NCBI GenBank assembly: GCA_022827095.1
Contig: JAJDTP010000004.1
Span: 310,001-374,000, forward strand
Length of the DNA: 64,000 bases
Reading direction: 5' to 3'
Origin: Dehalococcoidia bacterium
GTDB taxonomy: Bacteria > Chloroflexota > Dehalococcoidia > Lucifugimonadales > UBA3495
The position numbers were made by a program, and so were the translations under genes. This document shows, in pieces, positions 49,667 to 57,985 of this stretch. Position 1 is the stretch's first letter. Each line of letters starts with the position of its first letter. The notes beneath the pieces were generated by a model. That model was not told where the DNA came from, did no database searches, and worked only from the letters and a program-made list of their open reading frames with translations.

Positions 49667-51490
49667 ATGCTAAAGTGTCATACGATGCGATTGCCGCGAT
49701 TCGTAATATTGATATCGCTGGCACTGACAATCGCTGCTGTCTGGGCCTGCGGCGGAACTACCGCTGCACCCGAACAGCAGGCCGCCGCGCCGGCCGCCAC
49801 GGAAGCGGCGCCTGTCCAGGCTGCGGCCACCGCGGCGCCCGAACCCACCGCCATGCCGGCCATGGCCGACGAGGCGAGCTATCTCCACCTGGCCGTGACC
49901 CCACTGCCCCAGGACACCTTCTTCCCGTGGCTGGCAACCAGCAGCGGCCAGCTCGTCTTCCGCCCCATGTGGGAAAACCTCACCACCATCTCCCCCGAGA
50001 CCGGCGTCTCCACCGTTCTCCCCCAGCTGGCGCGCGAGTGGGAGATGAGCCCCGACGCCAGCCAGTACACCTTCCACCTCCAGGAGGGTGTCGAGATGCA
50101 CCACGGCTGGGGCGAGTTCACGATCAGGGATGTCATTCTCACCATCGACCAGCAGATGTCCGACCCGCTGGCCGGATGCAAGGGCCCCCTGAAGAAGTTC
50201 ATGGGCTTCGACTCCATGACCGAGATGGTCGACGCCGGCAAGATGGAGGTCATTGACGACTACACCTTCCGGATGGACCTGGCCCAGCCCCAGGTGGACG
50301 TGGCCGACTGGTGGTTCAACATCCTGGTGATCCCCTGCGCCGCCGTCCGCAGCTCGGCCCAGCACGCGGAAGAAGGCGACTCGATGTTTGAGACCGGGCC
50401 GGCGGGAACCGGCGCCTTCCAGTTCGTGAACCGCGAGCTGAAGGAGTACACCGAGTACGAGGCGGTCCCCTACGACCACTGGCGCGTCAACCCCGAGTTC
50501 CAACGCCTGCGCATCAGCACCACCCCCGAGGACCTGACCCGCCTGGCCATGCTCCTCACCGGCGAGGCCAACATGGTGGACGTGCCCAAGGTGCTGCACC
50601 AGCAGGCCATCGACGAGGGCATGGAGGTCTTCGAGAGCCCGCTGCCCTCCGTCGGCCTCTCCCTCTTCCCGCTCGGTCAGTACTACGTCAGCCAGGTCAA
50701 CTGGAACCCCGACACCGAACCGTGGAACGCTCCTGGAGAAACGGGAAACAAGGTTCGGGAAGCGCTGAACCGCGCCATCAACCGTGAACAGATCATCAAC
50801 GAGCTGTTCAAGGGTCGCGGCGAGCCCATGTACAACACCATCTTCCACCAGTCCCTGGAAGGTTGGAATCCCCGGTGGGTGGAGGAGTTCGAGGAGAGGT
50901 ACGGCTACGACCCGGAACGGGCCAAGCAGTTGCTGGACGAGGCGGGCTACCCCGGCGACAACGGCCAGAATCGTTTCTACATGGAGGTGTACCAGACCAG
51001 CCTGCCCGGCCTGCCGGAGACCATCGAGGTGGCGCAGACCGTCGCGCAGTCGTTCGAGGACATCGGCATCGATGCCAAGCTGGTGGAGGTGGAATTCGCT
51101 CGCGCTCTGGACGCCTTCCGCGACCAGCACGACGCCCACTTCCTTCTCCCCGCCCGCCAGACCATCCGGCAGATCAACGCTAACACACGCATCTACTATT
51201 ACACCGGACCCATCGATCCCGAGCTGGGTCGTCCCACCGGCGGCGTCCTCTACATGGAGGGACAGCTCTACGACGACACCTACGAGCGCCTCTTGGTGGA
51301 AACGGACCCCCAGGTCCGCCACGAGCTCATCCAGAAAATGGGCGACGACATTTACGACACCTACCGCACCATCCCCGTGGTAAACATCCGCTCGACTCTG
51401 GTGGCCAATCCCGACGAGGTGGCGGAGTACAAGTTCGGCAGCCTCACCGGCGTGTTCGGCCACTTGGAGTACGCCAAGCGCGCCAGGTAG
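49667..51490 (+). CDS. ABC transporter substrate-binding lipoprotein, SBP_bac_5 type (paralogue 1 of 5)
   Basis: A 607-residue protein. The ATG at 49667 is chosen because GGGAG lies seven bases upstream; longer in-frame starts exist. A signal ends in LTIAAVWAC (Cys28 for lipid attachment), then an Ala/Pro/Thr-rich linker of about 45 residues. The binding fold is of the oligopeptide/nickel class (SBP_bac_5). Shared with the other four copies are FFPWLATSSG, NLTTISPETGV, GRGEPMYNT and FGHLEYAK. Members 1, 2 and 3 share PCAAVRS; members 4 and 5 have GCMAVRS. Ends at a strong terminator. Confidence 0.85.
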   Translation: MLKCHTMRLPRFVILISLALTIAAVWACGGTTAAPEQQAAAPAATEAAPVQAAATAAPEPTAMPAMADEASYLHLAVTPLPQDTFFPWLATSSGQLVFRPMWENLTTISPETGVSTVLPQLAREWEMSPDASQYTFHLQEGVEMHHGWGEFTIRDVILTIDQQMSDPLAGCKGPLKKFMGFDSMTEMVDAGKMEVIDDYTFRMDLAQPQVDVADWWFNILVIPCAAVRSSAQHAEEGDSMFETGPAGTGAFQFVNRELKEYTEYEAVPYDHWRVNPEFQRLRISTTPEDLTRLAMLLTGEANMVDVPKVLHQQAIDEGMEVFESPLPSVGLSLFPLGQYYVSQVNWNPDTEPWNAPGETGNKVREALNRAINREQIINELFKGRGEPMYNTIFHQSLEGWNPRWVEEFEERYGYDPERAKQLLDEAGYPGDNGQNRFYMEVYQTSLPGLPETIEVAQTVAQSFEDIGIDAKLVEVEFARALDAFRDQHDAHFLLPARQTIRQINANTRIYYYTGPIDPELGRPTGGVLYMEGQLYDDTYERLLVETDPQVRHELIQKMGDDIYDTYRTIPVVNIRSTLVANPDEVAEYKFGSLTGVFGHLEYAKRAR

Positions 51491-51519
51491 TCGATCACGT
51501 CAAACTCCGGGCCTGCGAA

Positions 51520-51560
51520 TCCTGGGGCGTCGCTCAACCGACGCCCCAGGATGTTTTCGT
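51520..51560 (+). terminator. Terminator after SBP gene 1
   Basis: Perfect 13-base stem TCCTGGGGCGTCG / CGACGCCCCAGGA, 6-base loop, then TGTTTTCGTTT. Confidence 0.85.
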
Positions 51561-51703
51561 TTAGTCGCTTAACGGGCGACTATTTTTACGAATTCCATCA
51601 TTATTATCAGTATCATCGATATGATTTAGCAATTTGATGTGTATATACCTAAAGCAAACGTAATCAGATGTTTGACTCGGGATATTATCTTGATAAGCGA
51701 TAA
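51561..51703. other. AT-rich gap between terminator 1 and promoter 2
   Basis: About 140 bases without gene content. Together with the hairpin and promoter it makes the 309-base spacer between SBP genes 1 and 2. Several ATTATCA/TGATAAT half-sites occur just before the promoter. Confidence 0.6.
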
Positions 51704-51732
51704 TTGACATCACAAATTGCCGGTGATACTGT
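51704..51732 (+). promoter_or_regulatory. Promoter of SBP gene 2
   Basis: TTGACA at 51704-51709, 17-base spacer, TACTGT at 51727-51732. The flank TGATAAGCGATAATTGACAT resembles the site before gene 1. Confidence 0.7.
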
Positions 51733-51799
51733 CTGGCGGGAAACAAAACACCCCTTTGTACGACAAGTGTTTTGAAACTGAACGTCAGGAGGTAACTCT

Positions 51800-53641
51800 A
51801 TGGCAATTTACCGTTCGGCTCGTTGGCCGCGCCCGGCTCGTTTGTCTCAGATCGCGGTCGCCCTGGTGCTGCTGTTATCCCTCGCAGCCCTCTGGGCCTG
51901 TGGAGGGTCCGAGGCCCCGGCGGCTCCCGCCGCCCCTGCCGCCACCGCGGCGCCGGCTGCCCCGGCTCAGGCCGCCGCCACCGCCGCTCCCGAACCCACC
52001 GCCATGCCGGCCATGGCCGATGAGGATAGCTACCTCCACCTGGCCGTCACCCCGCTGCCCCAGGACACCTTCTTCCCCTGGCTGGCCACTAGCAGCGGAC
52101 ACCTCCCCTTCCGCCCCATGTGGGAGAACCTGACCACCATCTCGCCCGAGACCGGCGTCTCCACCATCCTGCCCCAGTTGGCCCGGGAATGGGACGTCAG
52201 CCCCGACGCCTCCGAGTACACCTTCTACCTCCAGGAGGGCGTCCAGATGCACAACGGCTGGGGCGAGTTCACCGTCAAGGACGTGGTGCTGACCATCGAC
52301 CAGCAGATGTCCGATCCGCTGGCCGGCTGCAAGGCCCCCCTCAAGCGCTTCATGGGCACCGACTCCATGACCGAGATGATCGACTCCGGCGCCGCTGAAA
52401 TCATCGACGACTACACCTTCAAGATGACCCTGGCCCAGCCTCAGGTGGACGTCGCCGACTGGTGGTTCAACATCCTGGTCGTCCCCTGCGCCGCCGTCCG
52501 CAGCGCGGCCCAGTATGAGGCCGAGGGCGACGCCATGTTCGAGACCGCCCCATCCGGAACCGGCGGTTACCAGTTCGTCGATCGTGAGCTCAAGGAGTAC
52601 ACCGAGTACGAGGCCGTGCCCTACGACCACTGGCGCGTTAACCCCGAGTTCAAGCGGATGCGCATCACCACCGCCCCCGAGGACCTGACCCGCCTGGCCA
52701 TGCTCCTCACCGGCGAGGCCAACATGGTGGACATTCCCAAGGTGCTGCACCAGCAGGCCATCGACGAGGGTATGGAAGTCTTCGAGAGTCCTTTGCCCTC
52801 CGTGGGACTCACCATCCTTCCCCTGGGGCAGTATTACAAGAGCGAAGTGAACTGGAACCCCGAAACCGAGCCTTGGAACGCCCCCGGCGAGACCGGCAAC
52901 TTGGTCCGTGAGGCCCTGAACCGCGCCATCAACCGCGAGCAGATCATCAACGAGCTGTTCAAGGGTCGCGGTGAGCCCATGTACAACACCATCTTCCACG
53001 ACACCCTGGAGGGCTGGAACCCCCGCTGGTCCGAAGAGTTCGACGAAAAGTACGGCTACGATCCGGAACGGTCGAAGGAGCTTCTGGACCAGGCCGGCTT
53101 CCCCGGCGACAACGGCCAGAACCGCTTCTCCATGGAGGTCTACCAGTCCAGCCTGCCCGGCTTGCCGGAGACCATCGAGGTCTCGCAGACCGTCGCCCAG
53201 TCCTTCCAGGACATCGGCATCGACGCCAAGCTGGTGGAGGTTGAGTTCGCCCGCGCGCTGGACGCCTTCCGCGACCGCCACGACGCCCACTTCATCCTCC
53301 CCGTGCGCCAGACCATCCGGCAGATCAACGCCAACGCCCGCATCTACTACTACACGGGCGAGACCAACCCGGAGACCGGTCTTCCCAACGGCGGCGTCCT
53401 GTACATGGAGGACCAGCTGTACGACGACACCTACGAGCAGCTCCTTATCGAGACTGACCCGGCGGAGCGCAACCGGATCATCATGAAGATGGGCGATGAC
53501 ATCTACGACACCTACCGCACCATCCCCATCGTCAACATCCGTTCCACCCTCGTGGTGAACCCCGACGAGGTGCTGGAGTACAAGTTCGGCAGCCTCACCG
53601 GCGTTTTCGGCCACTTGGAGTACGCCAAGCGCGCCCAGTAG
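51800..53641 (+). CDS. ABC transporter substrate-binding lipoprotein, SBP_bac_5 type (paralogue 2 of 5)
   Basis: A 613-residue protein with CAGGAGGTAACTCT before the ATG. The signal ends in SLAALWAC (Cys34), followed by a linker rich in Ala-Pro ([16 protein letters not shown]). Residues from about 75 to the end are very close to copy 1: NLTTISPETGV, HNGWGEFTVKDV, GRGEPMYNT, FGHLEYAKRAQ. The linker is the least conserved part. It has its own promoter and terminator. Confidence 0.85.
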   Translation: MAIYRSARWPRPARLSQIAVALVLLLSLAALWACGGSEAPAAPAAPAATAAPAAPAQAAATAAPEPTAMPAMADEDSYLHLAVTPLPQDTFFPWLATSSGHLPFRPMWENLTTISPETGVSTILPQLAREWDVSPDASEYTFYLQEGVQMHNGWGEFTVKDVVLTIDQQMSDPLAGCKAPLKRFMGTDSMTEMIDSGAAEIIDDYTFKMTLAQPQVDVADWWFNILVVPCAAVRSAAQYEAEGDAMFETAPSGTGGYQFVDRELKEYTEYEAVPYDHWRVNPEFKRMRITTAPEDLTRLAMLLTGEANMVDIPKVLHQQAIDEGMEVFESPLPSVGLTILPLGQYYKSEVNWNPETEPWNAPGETGNLVREALNRAINREQIINELFKGRGEPMYNTIFHDTLEGWNPRWSEEFDEKYGYDPERSKELLDQAGFPGDNGQNRFSMEVYQSSLPGLPETIEVSQTVAQSFQDIGIDAKLVEVEFARALDAFRDRHDAHFILPVRQTIRQINANARIYYYTGETNPETGLPNGGVLYMEDQLYDDTYEQLLIETDPAERNRIIMKMGDDIYDTYRTIPIVNIRSTLVVNPDEVLEYKFGSLTGVFGHLEYAKRAQ

Positions 53642-53671
53642 CCCGCGTCGGAAACTTCAACGACCCAACGC

Positions 53672-53705
53672 ATGGGGGCGGTGTCCAACCGCCCCCATAT
53701 ATTTG
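53672..53705 (+). terminator. Terminator after SBP gene 2
   Basis: Stem ATGGGGGCGGT / ACCGCCCCCAT with GTCCA loop, then ATATTTGC. The T-tract is weak. Confidence 0.7.
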
Positions 53706-53752
53706 CAGGGTCTTTCCGAAGTCTTGGATGGCGGCCTTTCACCCTGAACTGT

Positions 53753-53830
53753 CATAGGACTTACGCAGTTGGAAGCCTTTACACTCGTCATTCCCGCGAA
53801 AGCGGGAATCCAGAACGTTCCGAGAACAAC
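53753..53830. repeat. Repeat element between SBP genes 2 and 3
   Basis: CATAGGACTTACGCAGTTGG (53753) is the inverse of 35003-35024, and is followed by GTCATTCCCGCGAAAGCGGG of the 20704 family. Confidence 0.75.
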
Positions 53831-53892
53831 GATCTGCTGTATTCTCGCTTCCGCGAGGGTGGCAGATTAACTTTGAAAGCGGCCCAATATAT

Positions 53893-53921
53893 TTGACGCA
53901 ATCGTTGACGCTATGGTACGA
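53893..53921 (+). promoter_or_regulatory. Weak promoter candidate for SBP gene 3
   Basis: TTGACG at 53893-53898, 17 bases, then GTACGA at 53916-53921. The -10 is poor; the clear TGATAA pattern of the other four is missing. Confidence 0.3.
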
Positions 53922-53955
53922 AAACAACGCTAAACATCGCTTGGGAGGCTTGAGT

Positions 53956-55779
53956 ATGACGTCAATTGGTGTGAAACGCGTTCGGCGGTGGTTTATTGTT
54001 CCATGCGTATTGGCAACGTTGATCGTGATCGTGGCCTGCGGAGGCTCGACGCCGCCCGTCGAAGAAACCTCGGAAGCCCCGGCGCCGGCCGCCGCGTCGG
54101 CTCCGGTCAGTGCGACCGCCACGCCGGCCCCCACGCCCGAGCCGGCGGACGCCGAGGTCGAAACCGCCCTGCACCTGGTCGTCACCCCGCTGCCCCAGGA
54201 TACGTACCTGCCCTGGTTGGCCACCAGCGGCGGGCAGTTGCCCATGCGGCCGATGTGGGAGAATCTCACCACCATCTCGCCCGAGACCGGCGTTTCGACC
54301 ATCCTGCCCCAGCTGGCCCGGGAGTGGGAAATCAGCGCCGACGCCAGCGAGTACACCTTCCGTCTTCAGGAAGGTATCCCCTTCCATTTCGGCTGGGGCG
54401 AATTCACGGTACAGGACGTGATCCTCACGATTGACCAGCAGACCTCGGACCCGTTGGCCGGCTGCCGGGCGGCCATAACCCGTTTTATGGGGGCCGACTC
54501 CATGAGCGAGATGGTCGCGAACGGCGACATGGACGTCATCGATGACTACACCTTCACCATGCGCCTGGCCGAGCCGCAGGTGGACGTGGCCGACTGGTGG
54601 TTCAACATCCTGGTAATCCCGTGCGCCGCCGTACGCAGTTCGGCTCAGCACGCCGACCAGGGCGACGCGATGTTCGAGTCCGGTCCGGCCGGAACCGGCG
54701 CCTACCAGTTCGTTTCCCGCACCCTGAAGGAGACGGCGGAGTTTGAGGCGGTACCCTATGATCACTGGCGCGTCAATCCTGAGTTCAAGCACCTGAAGAT
54801 CACCACATCCCCGGAGGACTTGACCCGCCTGGCGATGCTGCTCACCGGCGAGGCCAACATGGTGGACGTGCCCAAAGTGCTGCACCAGCAGGCCATCGAC
54901 GAGGGCATGGAGGTGTTTGAAAGCCCCCTCCCCTCCGTGGGCCTGACCATCCTTCCTTTCGGCCAGTACTACGTTACCCAGGCGAACTGGAATCCTGACA
55001 CCGAGCCGTGGAACGCGCCCGGGGAAACGGGAAACAAGGTTCGTGAAGCGCTCAACCGGGCCATTGATCGGGAGCAGATCATCAACGAGCTTTTCAAGGG
55101 GCGCGGTGAGCCCATGTACAACACCACTTTCCACCAGTCGCTGGAGGGCTGGAATCCGCGCTGGGAGGATGAGTTCCAGGAGAAGTACGGCTATGATCCG
55201 GAACGCGCCAAGGAGTTGCTGGACGAGGCGGGCTTCCCCGGTGATAACGGCCAGAATCGGTTCTACATGGAAGTGTGGCAGAGCAGCCTGCCCGGCCTGC
55301 CCGAAACCATCGAGGTGGCGCAGACGGTAGCCCAGTCCTTCGAGGACATCGGCATCGACGTCAAGCTGGTTGAAGTGGAGTTCGCCCGCGCCCTGGACGC
55401 CTTCCGCGACCAGCACGACGCCCACTTCATCCTGCCGGTGCGCCAGACCATCCGGCAGATCAACGCCAACGCGCGGATCTATTACTACGCCGGCGGGGGC
55501 AAGACCAACGCGGCCGGTCTGCCCACGGGCGGGGTCGCTTACATCGAAAGCCCACTGTACGACGAGACGTATCACAAGCTCCTGAAGGAGACCAATCCGG
55601 AGGAACGCCATCGACTGGTGCAGAGGATGGGCGATGACATCTACGACACCTATCGCACCATTCCCGTCGTCAACGTCCGGGCCACCCTGGTGGCCAACCC
55701 GGAGGAGGTGGCGGAGTACAAGTTCGGCAGCCTGACCGGAGTCTTTGGGCACCTGGAGTACGCCAAGCGCGCCCAGTAG
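53956..55779 (+). CDS. ABC transporter substrate-binding lipoprotein, SBP_bac_5 type (paralogue 3 of 5)
   Basis: A 607-residue protein; the ATG at 53956 follows TTGGGAGGCTTGAGT. The signal ends VIVAC (Cys28), and the linker is shorter and more Glu/Pro-rich than in the others. Differences from the family consensus: GRLQEGIPFHFGWGEF, and TADQQ replaced by TIDQQTSDPLAGC. It lacks the Met of TIDQQM. It retains GRGEPMYNT and FGHLEYAK. Ends at a strong terminator. The coding part is intact. Confidence 0.85.
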   Translation: MTSIGVKRVRRWFIVPCVLATLIVIVACGGSTPPVEETSEAPAPAAASAPVSATATPAPTPEPADAEVETALHLVVTPLPQDTYLPWLATSGGQLPMRPMWENLTTISPETGVSTILPQLAREWEISADASEYTFRLQEGIPFHFGWGEFTVQDVILTIDQQTSDPLAGCRAAITRFMGADSMSEMVANGDMDVIDDYTFTMRLAEPQVDVADWWFNILVIPCAAVRSSAQHADQGDAMFESGPAGTGAYQFVSRTLKETAEFEAVPYDHWRVNPEFKHLKITTSPEDLTRLAMLLTGEANMVDVPKVLHQQAIDEGMEVFESPLPSVGLTILPFGQYYVTQANWNPDTEPWNAPGETGNKVREALNRAIDREQIINELFKGRGEPMYNTTFHQSLEGWNPRWEDEFQEKYGYDPERAKELLDEAGFPGDNGQNRFYMEVWQSSLPGLPETIEVAQTVAQSFEDIGIDVKLVEVEFARALDAFRDQHDAHFILPVRQTIRQINANARIYYYAGGGKTNAAGLPTGGVAYIESPLYDETYHKLLKETNPEERHRLVQRMGDDIYDTYRTIPVVNVRATLVANPEEVAEYKFGSLTGVFGHLEYAKRAQ

Positions 55780-55805
55780 CGCCAAAGCAACATTCGCCGG
55801 TCCAT

Positions 55806-55841
55806 TTGGGACGGAATTCCACAATTCCGTCCCAATTTTTT
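55806..55841 (+). terminator. Terminator after SBP gene 3
   Basis: Perfect 13-base stem TTGGGACGGAATT / AATTCCGTCCCAA, CCAC loop, then TTTTTT. Confidence 0.9.
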
Positions 55842-55866
55842 GCGCAATATTTCACAATAGTATTTA

Positions 55867-55907
55867 TGATAATGATTATTGACTATAATGATAAAGTTTG
55901 CTAACCT
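55867..55907 (+). promoter_or_regulatory. Promoter and Fur-like box of SBP gene 4
   Basis: TGATAAT-G-ATTATTG (55867-55881) is close to a 7-1-7 Fur-type operator and overlaps the -35 TTGACT (55879-55884); after a 17-base spacer comes TAACCT (55902-55907). ACCTATTAGGT follows. Confidence 0.6.
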
Positions 55908-55968
55908 ATTAGGTAACACCAGCGAAAGCGCGGCGCATGATTGGTTGACGAACTGCGGAGGTGTGGCC

Positions 55969-57795
55969 ATGTCCGTTCATCGTATAGCTGAACCGTTTCG
56001 CACGATCCAATTGCTCCTGTTGTTGCTGGCCCTGCTTGCGGTGTGGGCGTGCGGCCGGGCGGCCGCTCCCCACGAGGAAATCGCCGTCCCCGCCGCTGCC
56101 GACGGCGCGTCCGCCAGCGCCGTATCCACCGCGGTCCCGGCGCCCACCCGGGTTCCCTCCATAGCCGAAAGCGACGCCATGCTCCACCTGGCCGTCACCC
56201 CGCTGCCCCAGGACACTTTCTACCCCTGGCTAGCCACCAGCAGCGGCCACCTGGTCTTCCGCCCCATGTGGGAGAACCTGACCACCATCGACCCCAGGAC
56301 CGGCGTCTCCGACGTCTACCCCCAACTGGCTCGTGACTGGGAAGTCAGCCCCGACGCCAGCGTGTACACCTTCCACCTCCAGGAGGGCGTGCAGTTCCAC
56401 TTCGGCAACGGCGAGTTCACCGTCAATGACGTGATCCTCACCGCCGACCAGCAGATGTCCGACCCACTGGCCGGCTGCAAGGCCCATCTCAGCCGGTTCA
56501 TGGGCGCTGACTCCATGACCGAAATGATCGAAAACGGCGACATGGAGATCATCGACGACTACACGTTTCGGATGAAACTGGCTCAGCCCCAGGTGGACGT
56601 TGCCTCCTGGTATTTCAGCATCCTGCAGATCGGCTGCATGGCCGTCCGCAGTTCCGCCCAGCACGCTGCTGAGGGCGACCTCATGTTCAAGAGCGGCCCG
56701 GCTGGCACCGGCGCCTACCAGTTCGTGAACCGGGAGCTGAAGGAGTACTCCGAGTATGAGGCCGTTCCCTACGACCACTGGCGAGTGAACCCCGAGTTCA
56801 AGCGCCTGCGCATCAGCACCACCCCCGAGGATCTCACCCGCCTGGCCATGCTGCTCACCGGCGAGGCCAACATGGTGGACGTGCCCAAGGTGCTGCACCA
56901 GCAGGCCATCGATGAGGGCATGGAGGTGATCGAAAGCCCGCTGCCCACCGTCGGCCTCACCGTCATCCCCCTAGGGCAGTACTACGTCACCGAGGTCAAC
57001 TGGAACCCCGACACCGAGCCCTGGAACGCTCCCGGCGAAACCGGCGTGCTGGTCCGCCAGGCCATGAACCGCGCCATCAACCGTGAGCAGATCATCAACG
57101 AGCTGTTCAAGGGCCGCGGCGAGCCCATGTACAACACCATCTTCCACCCGTCGCTGGAAGGCTGGAACCCCCGCTGGGAGGACGAATTCGACGAGAAGTA
57201 CGGCTATGATCCGGAACGCGCCAAGCAGTTGCTGGACCAGGCCGGCTTCCCCGGCGACAGCGGCCAGAACCGGTTCAGCGTGGAGGTCTGGCAGTCCAGC
57301 CTGCCCGGCTTGCCCGAAACCATCGAGGTTTCCCAAACGGTGGCCCAGTCCTTTGAGGACATCGGCATCGACGTCAAGCTGGTTGAGGTGGAATTCGCTC
57401 GCGCCATCGACGCCATGCGTGATCGGCACGACGCTCACTTCATCCTTCCGGTACGCCAGACCATCCGCCCCATCAACGCCAACACCCGGATCTACTACTA
57501 CGCCGGCGGTGGCCGGGTCAGCGAAACGTCGGGACTGCCCACGGGTGGCGCTATCTATATGGAAGGCCAGTTGTATGACGACACCTATGACCGCCTCCTG
57601 GTGGAGACCGACCCCGCCGAGCGCAATCGCCTGGCCCGGGTCATGGGCGATGACATCTACGACACCTACCGTTCCATCCCCATCGTCAACGTCCGGTCCA
57701 CCCTGGTCATAAACCCGGAGGAAGTGAGCGAGTACGTCTTCGGCAGCCTGACCGGCGTCTTCGGCCACCTGGAGTACGCCAAAGCCGCGAAGTAG
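55969..57795 (+). CDS. ABC transporter substrate-binding lipoprotein, SBP_bac_5 type (paralogue 4 of 5)
   Basis: A 608-residue protein. The ATG at 55969 (CGGAGGTGTGGCC) is used, because the longer frame to 55879 would overlap the promoter. Signal ends ALLAVWAC (Cys28). With copy 5 it forms a subgroup: shared MSVHRIA start, VYPQLARDWEVS or similar, and LQIGCMAVRSSAQ instead of PCAAVRS. Closest relatives of each other lie side by side, so successive tandem duplication is likely. Ends with a near-perfect terminator. Confidence 0.85.
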   Translation: MSVHRIAEPFRTIQLLLLLLALLAVWACGRAAAPHEEIAVPAAADGASASAVSTAVPAPTRVPSIAESDAMLHLAVTPLPQDTFYPWLATSSGHLVFRPMWENLTTIDPRTGVSDVYPQLARDWEVSPDASVYTFHLQEGVQFHFGNGEFTVNDVILTADQQMSDPLAGCKAHLSRFMGADSMTEMIENGDMEIIDDYTFRMKLAQPQVDVASWYFSILQIGCMAVRSSAQHAAEGDLMFKSGPAGTGAYQFVNRELKEYSEYEAVPYDHWRVNPEFKRLRISTTPEDLTRLAMLLTGEANMVDVPKVLHQQAIDEGMEVIESPLPTVGLTVIPLGQYYVTEVNWNPDTEPWNAPGETGVLVRQAMNRAINREQIINELFKGRGEPMYNTIFHPSLEGWNPRWEDEFDEKYGYDPERAKQLLDQAGFPGDSGQNRFSVEVWQSSLPGLPETIEVSQTVAQSFEDIGIDVKLVEVEFARAIDAMRDRHDAHFILPVRQTIRPINANTRIYYYAGGGRVSETSGLPTGGAIYMEGQLYDDTYDRLLVETDPAERNRLARVMGDDIYDTYRSIPIVNVRSTLVINPEEVSEYVFGSLTGVFGHLEYAKAAK

Positions 57796-57822
57796 TCGCA
57801 CTGCAACGTCCGCTGACCGGTT

Positions 57823-57857
57823 CGGGACGGAATGCGTAATTCCGTCCCGTTTTCGTT
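57823..57857 (+). terminator. Terminator after SBP gene 4
   Basis: Stem CGGGACGGAAT / ATTCCGTCCCG, GCGTA loop, then TTTTCGTT. The stem is related to terminator 3. Confidence 0.85.
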
Positions 57858-57881
57858 GTGCAATAATTCACAATTGCGAAT

Positions 57882-57924
57882 TATGATAACGTATATTGAC
57901 ACTATAAATGAGATTTGATAACGT
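57882..57924 (+). promoter_or_regulatory. Promoter of SBP gene 5
   Basis: TTATGATAACGTATATTGAC flank; TTGACA (57896-57901), 17 bases, TAACGT (57919-57924). It uses the same spacing as promoters 1, 2 and 4. Confidence 0.65.
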
Positions 57925-57985
57925 TTTGCGTAACAATAGCGAACGCGTGTTGCGTGATCAGGCGACGAACCACGGAGGTGTGGCC

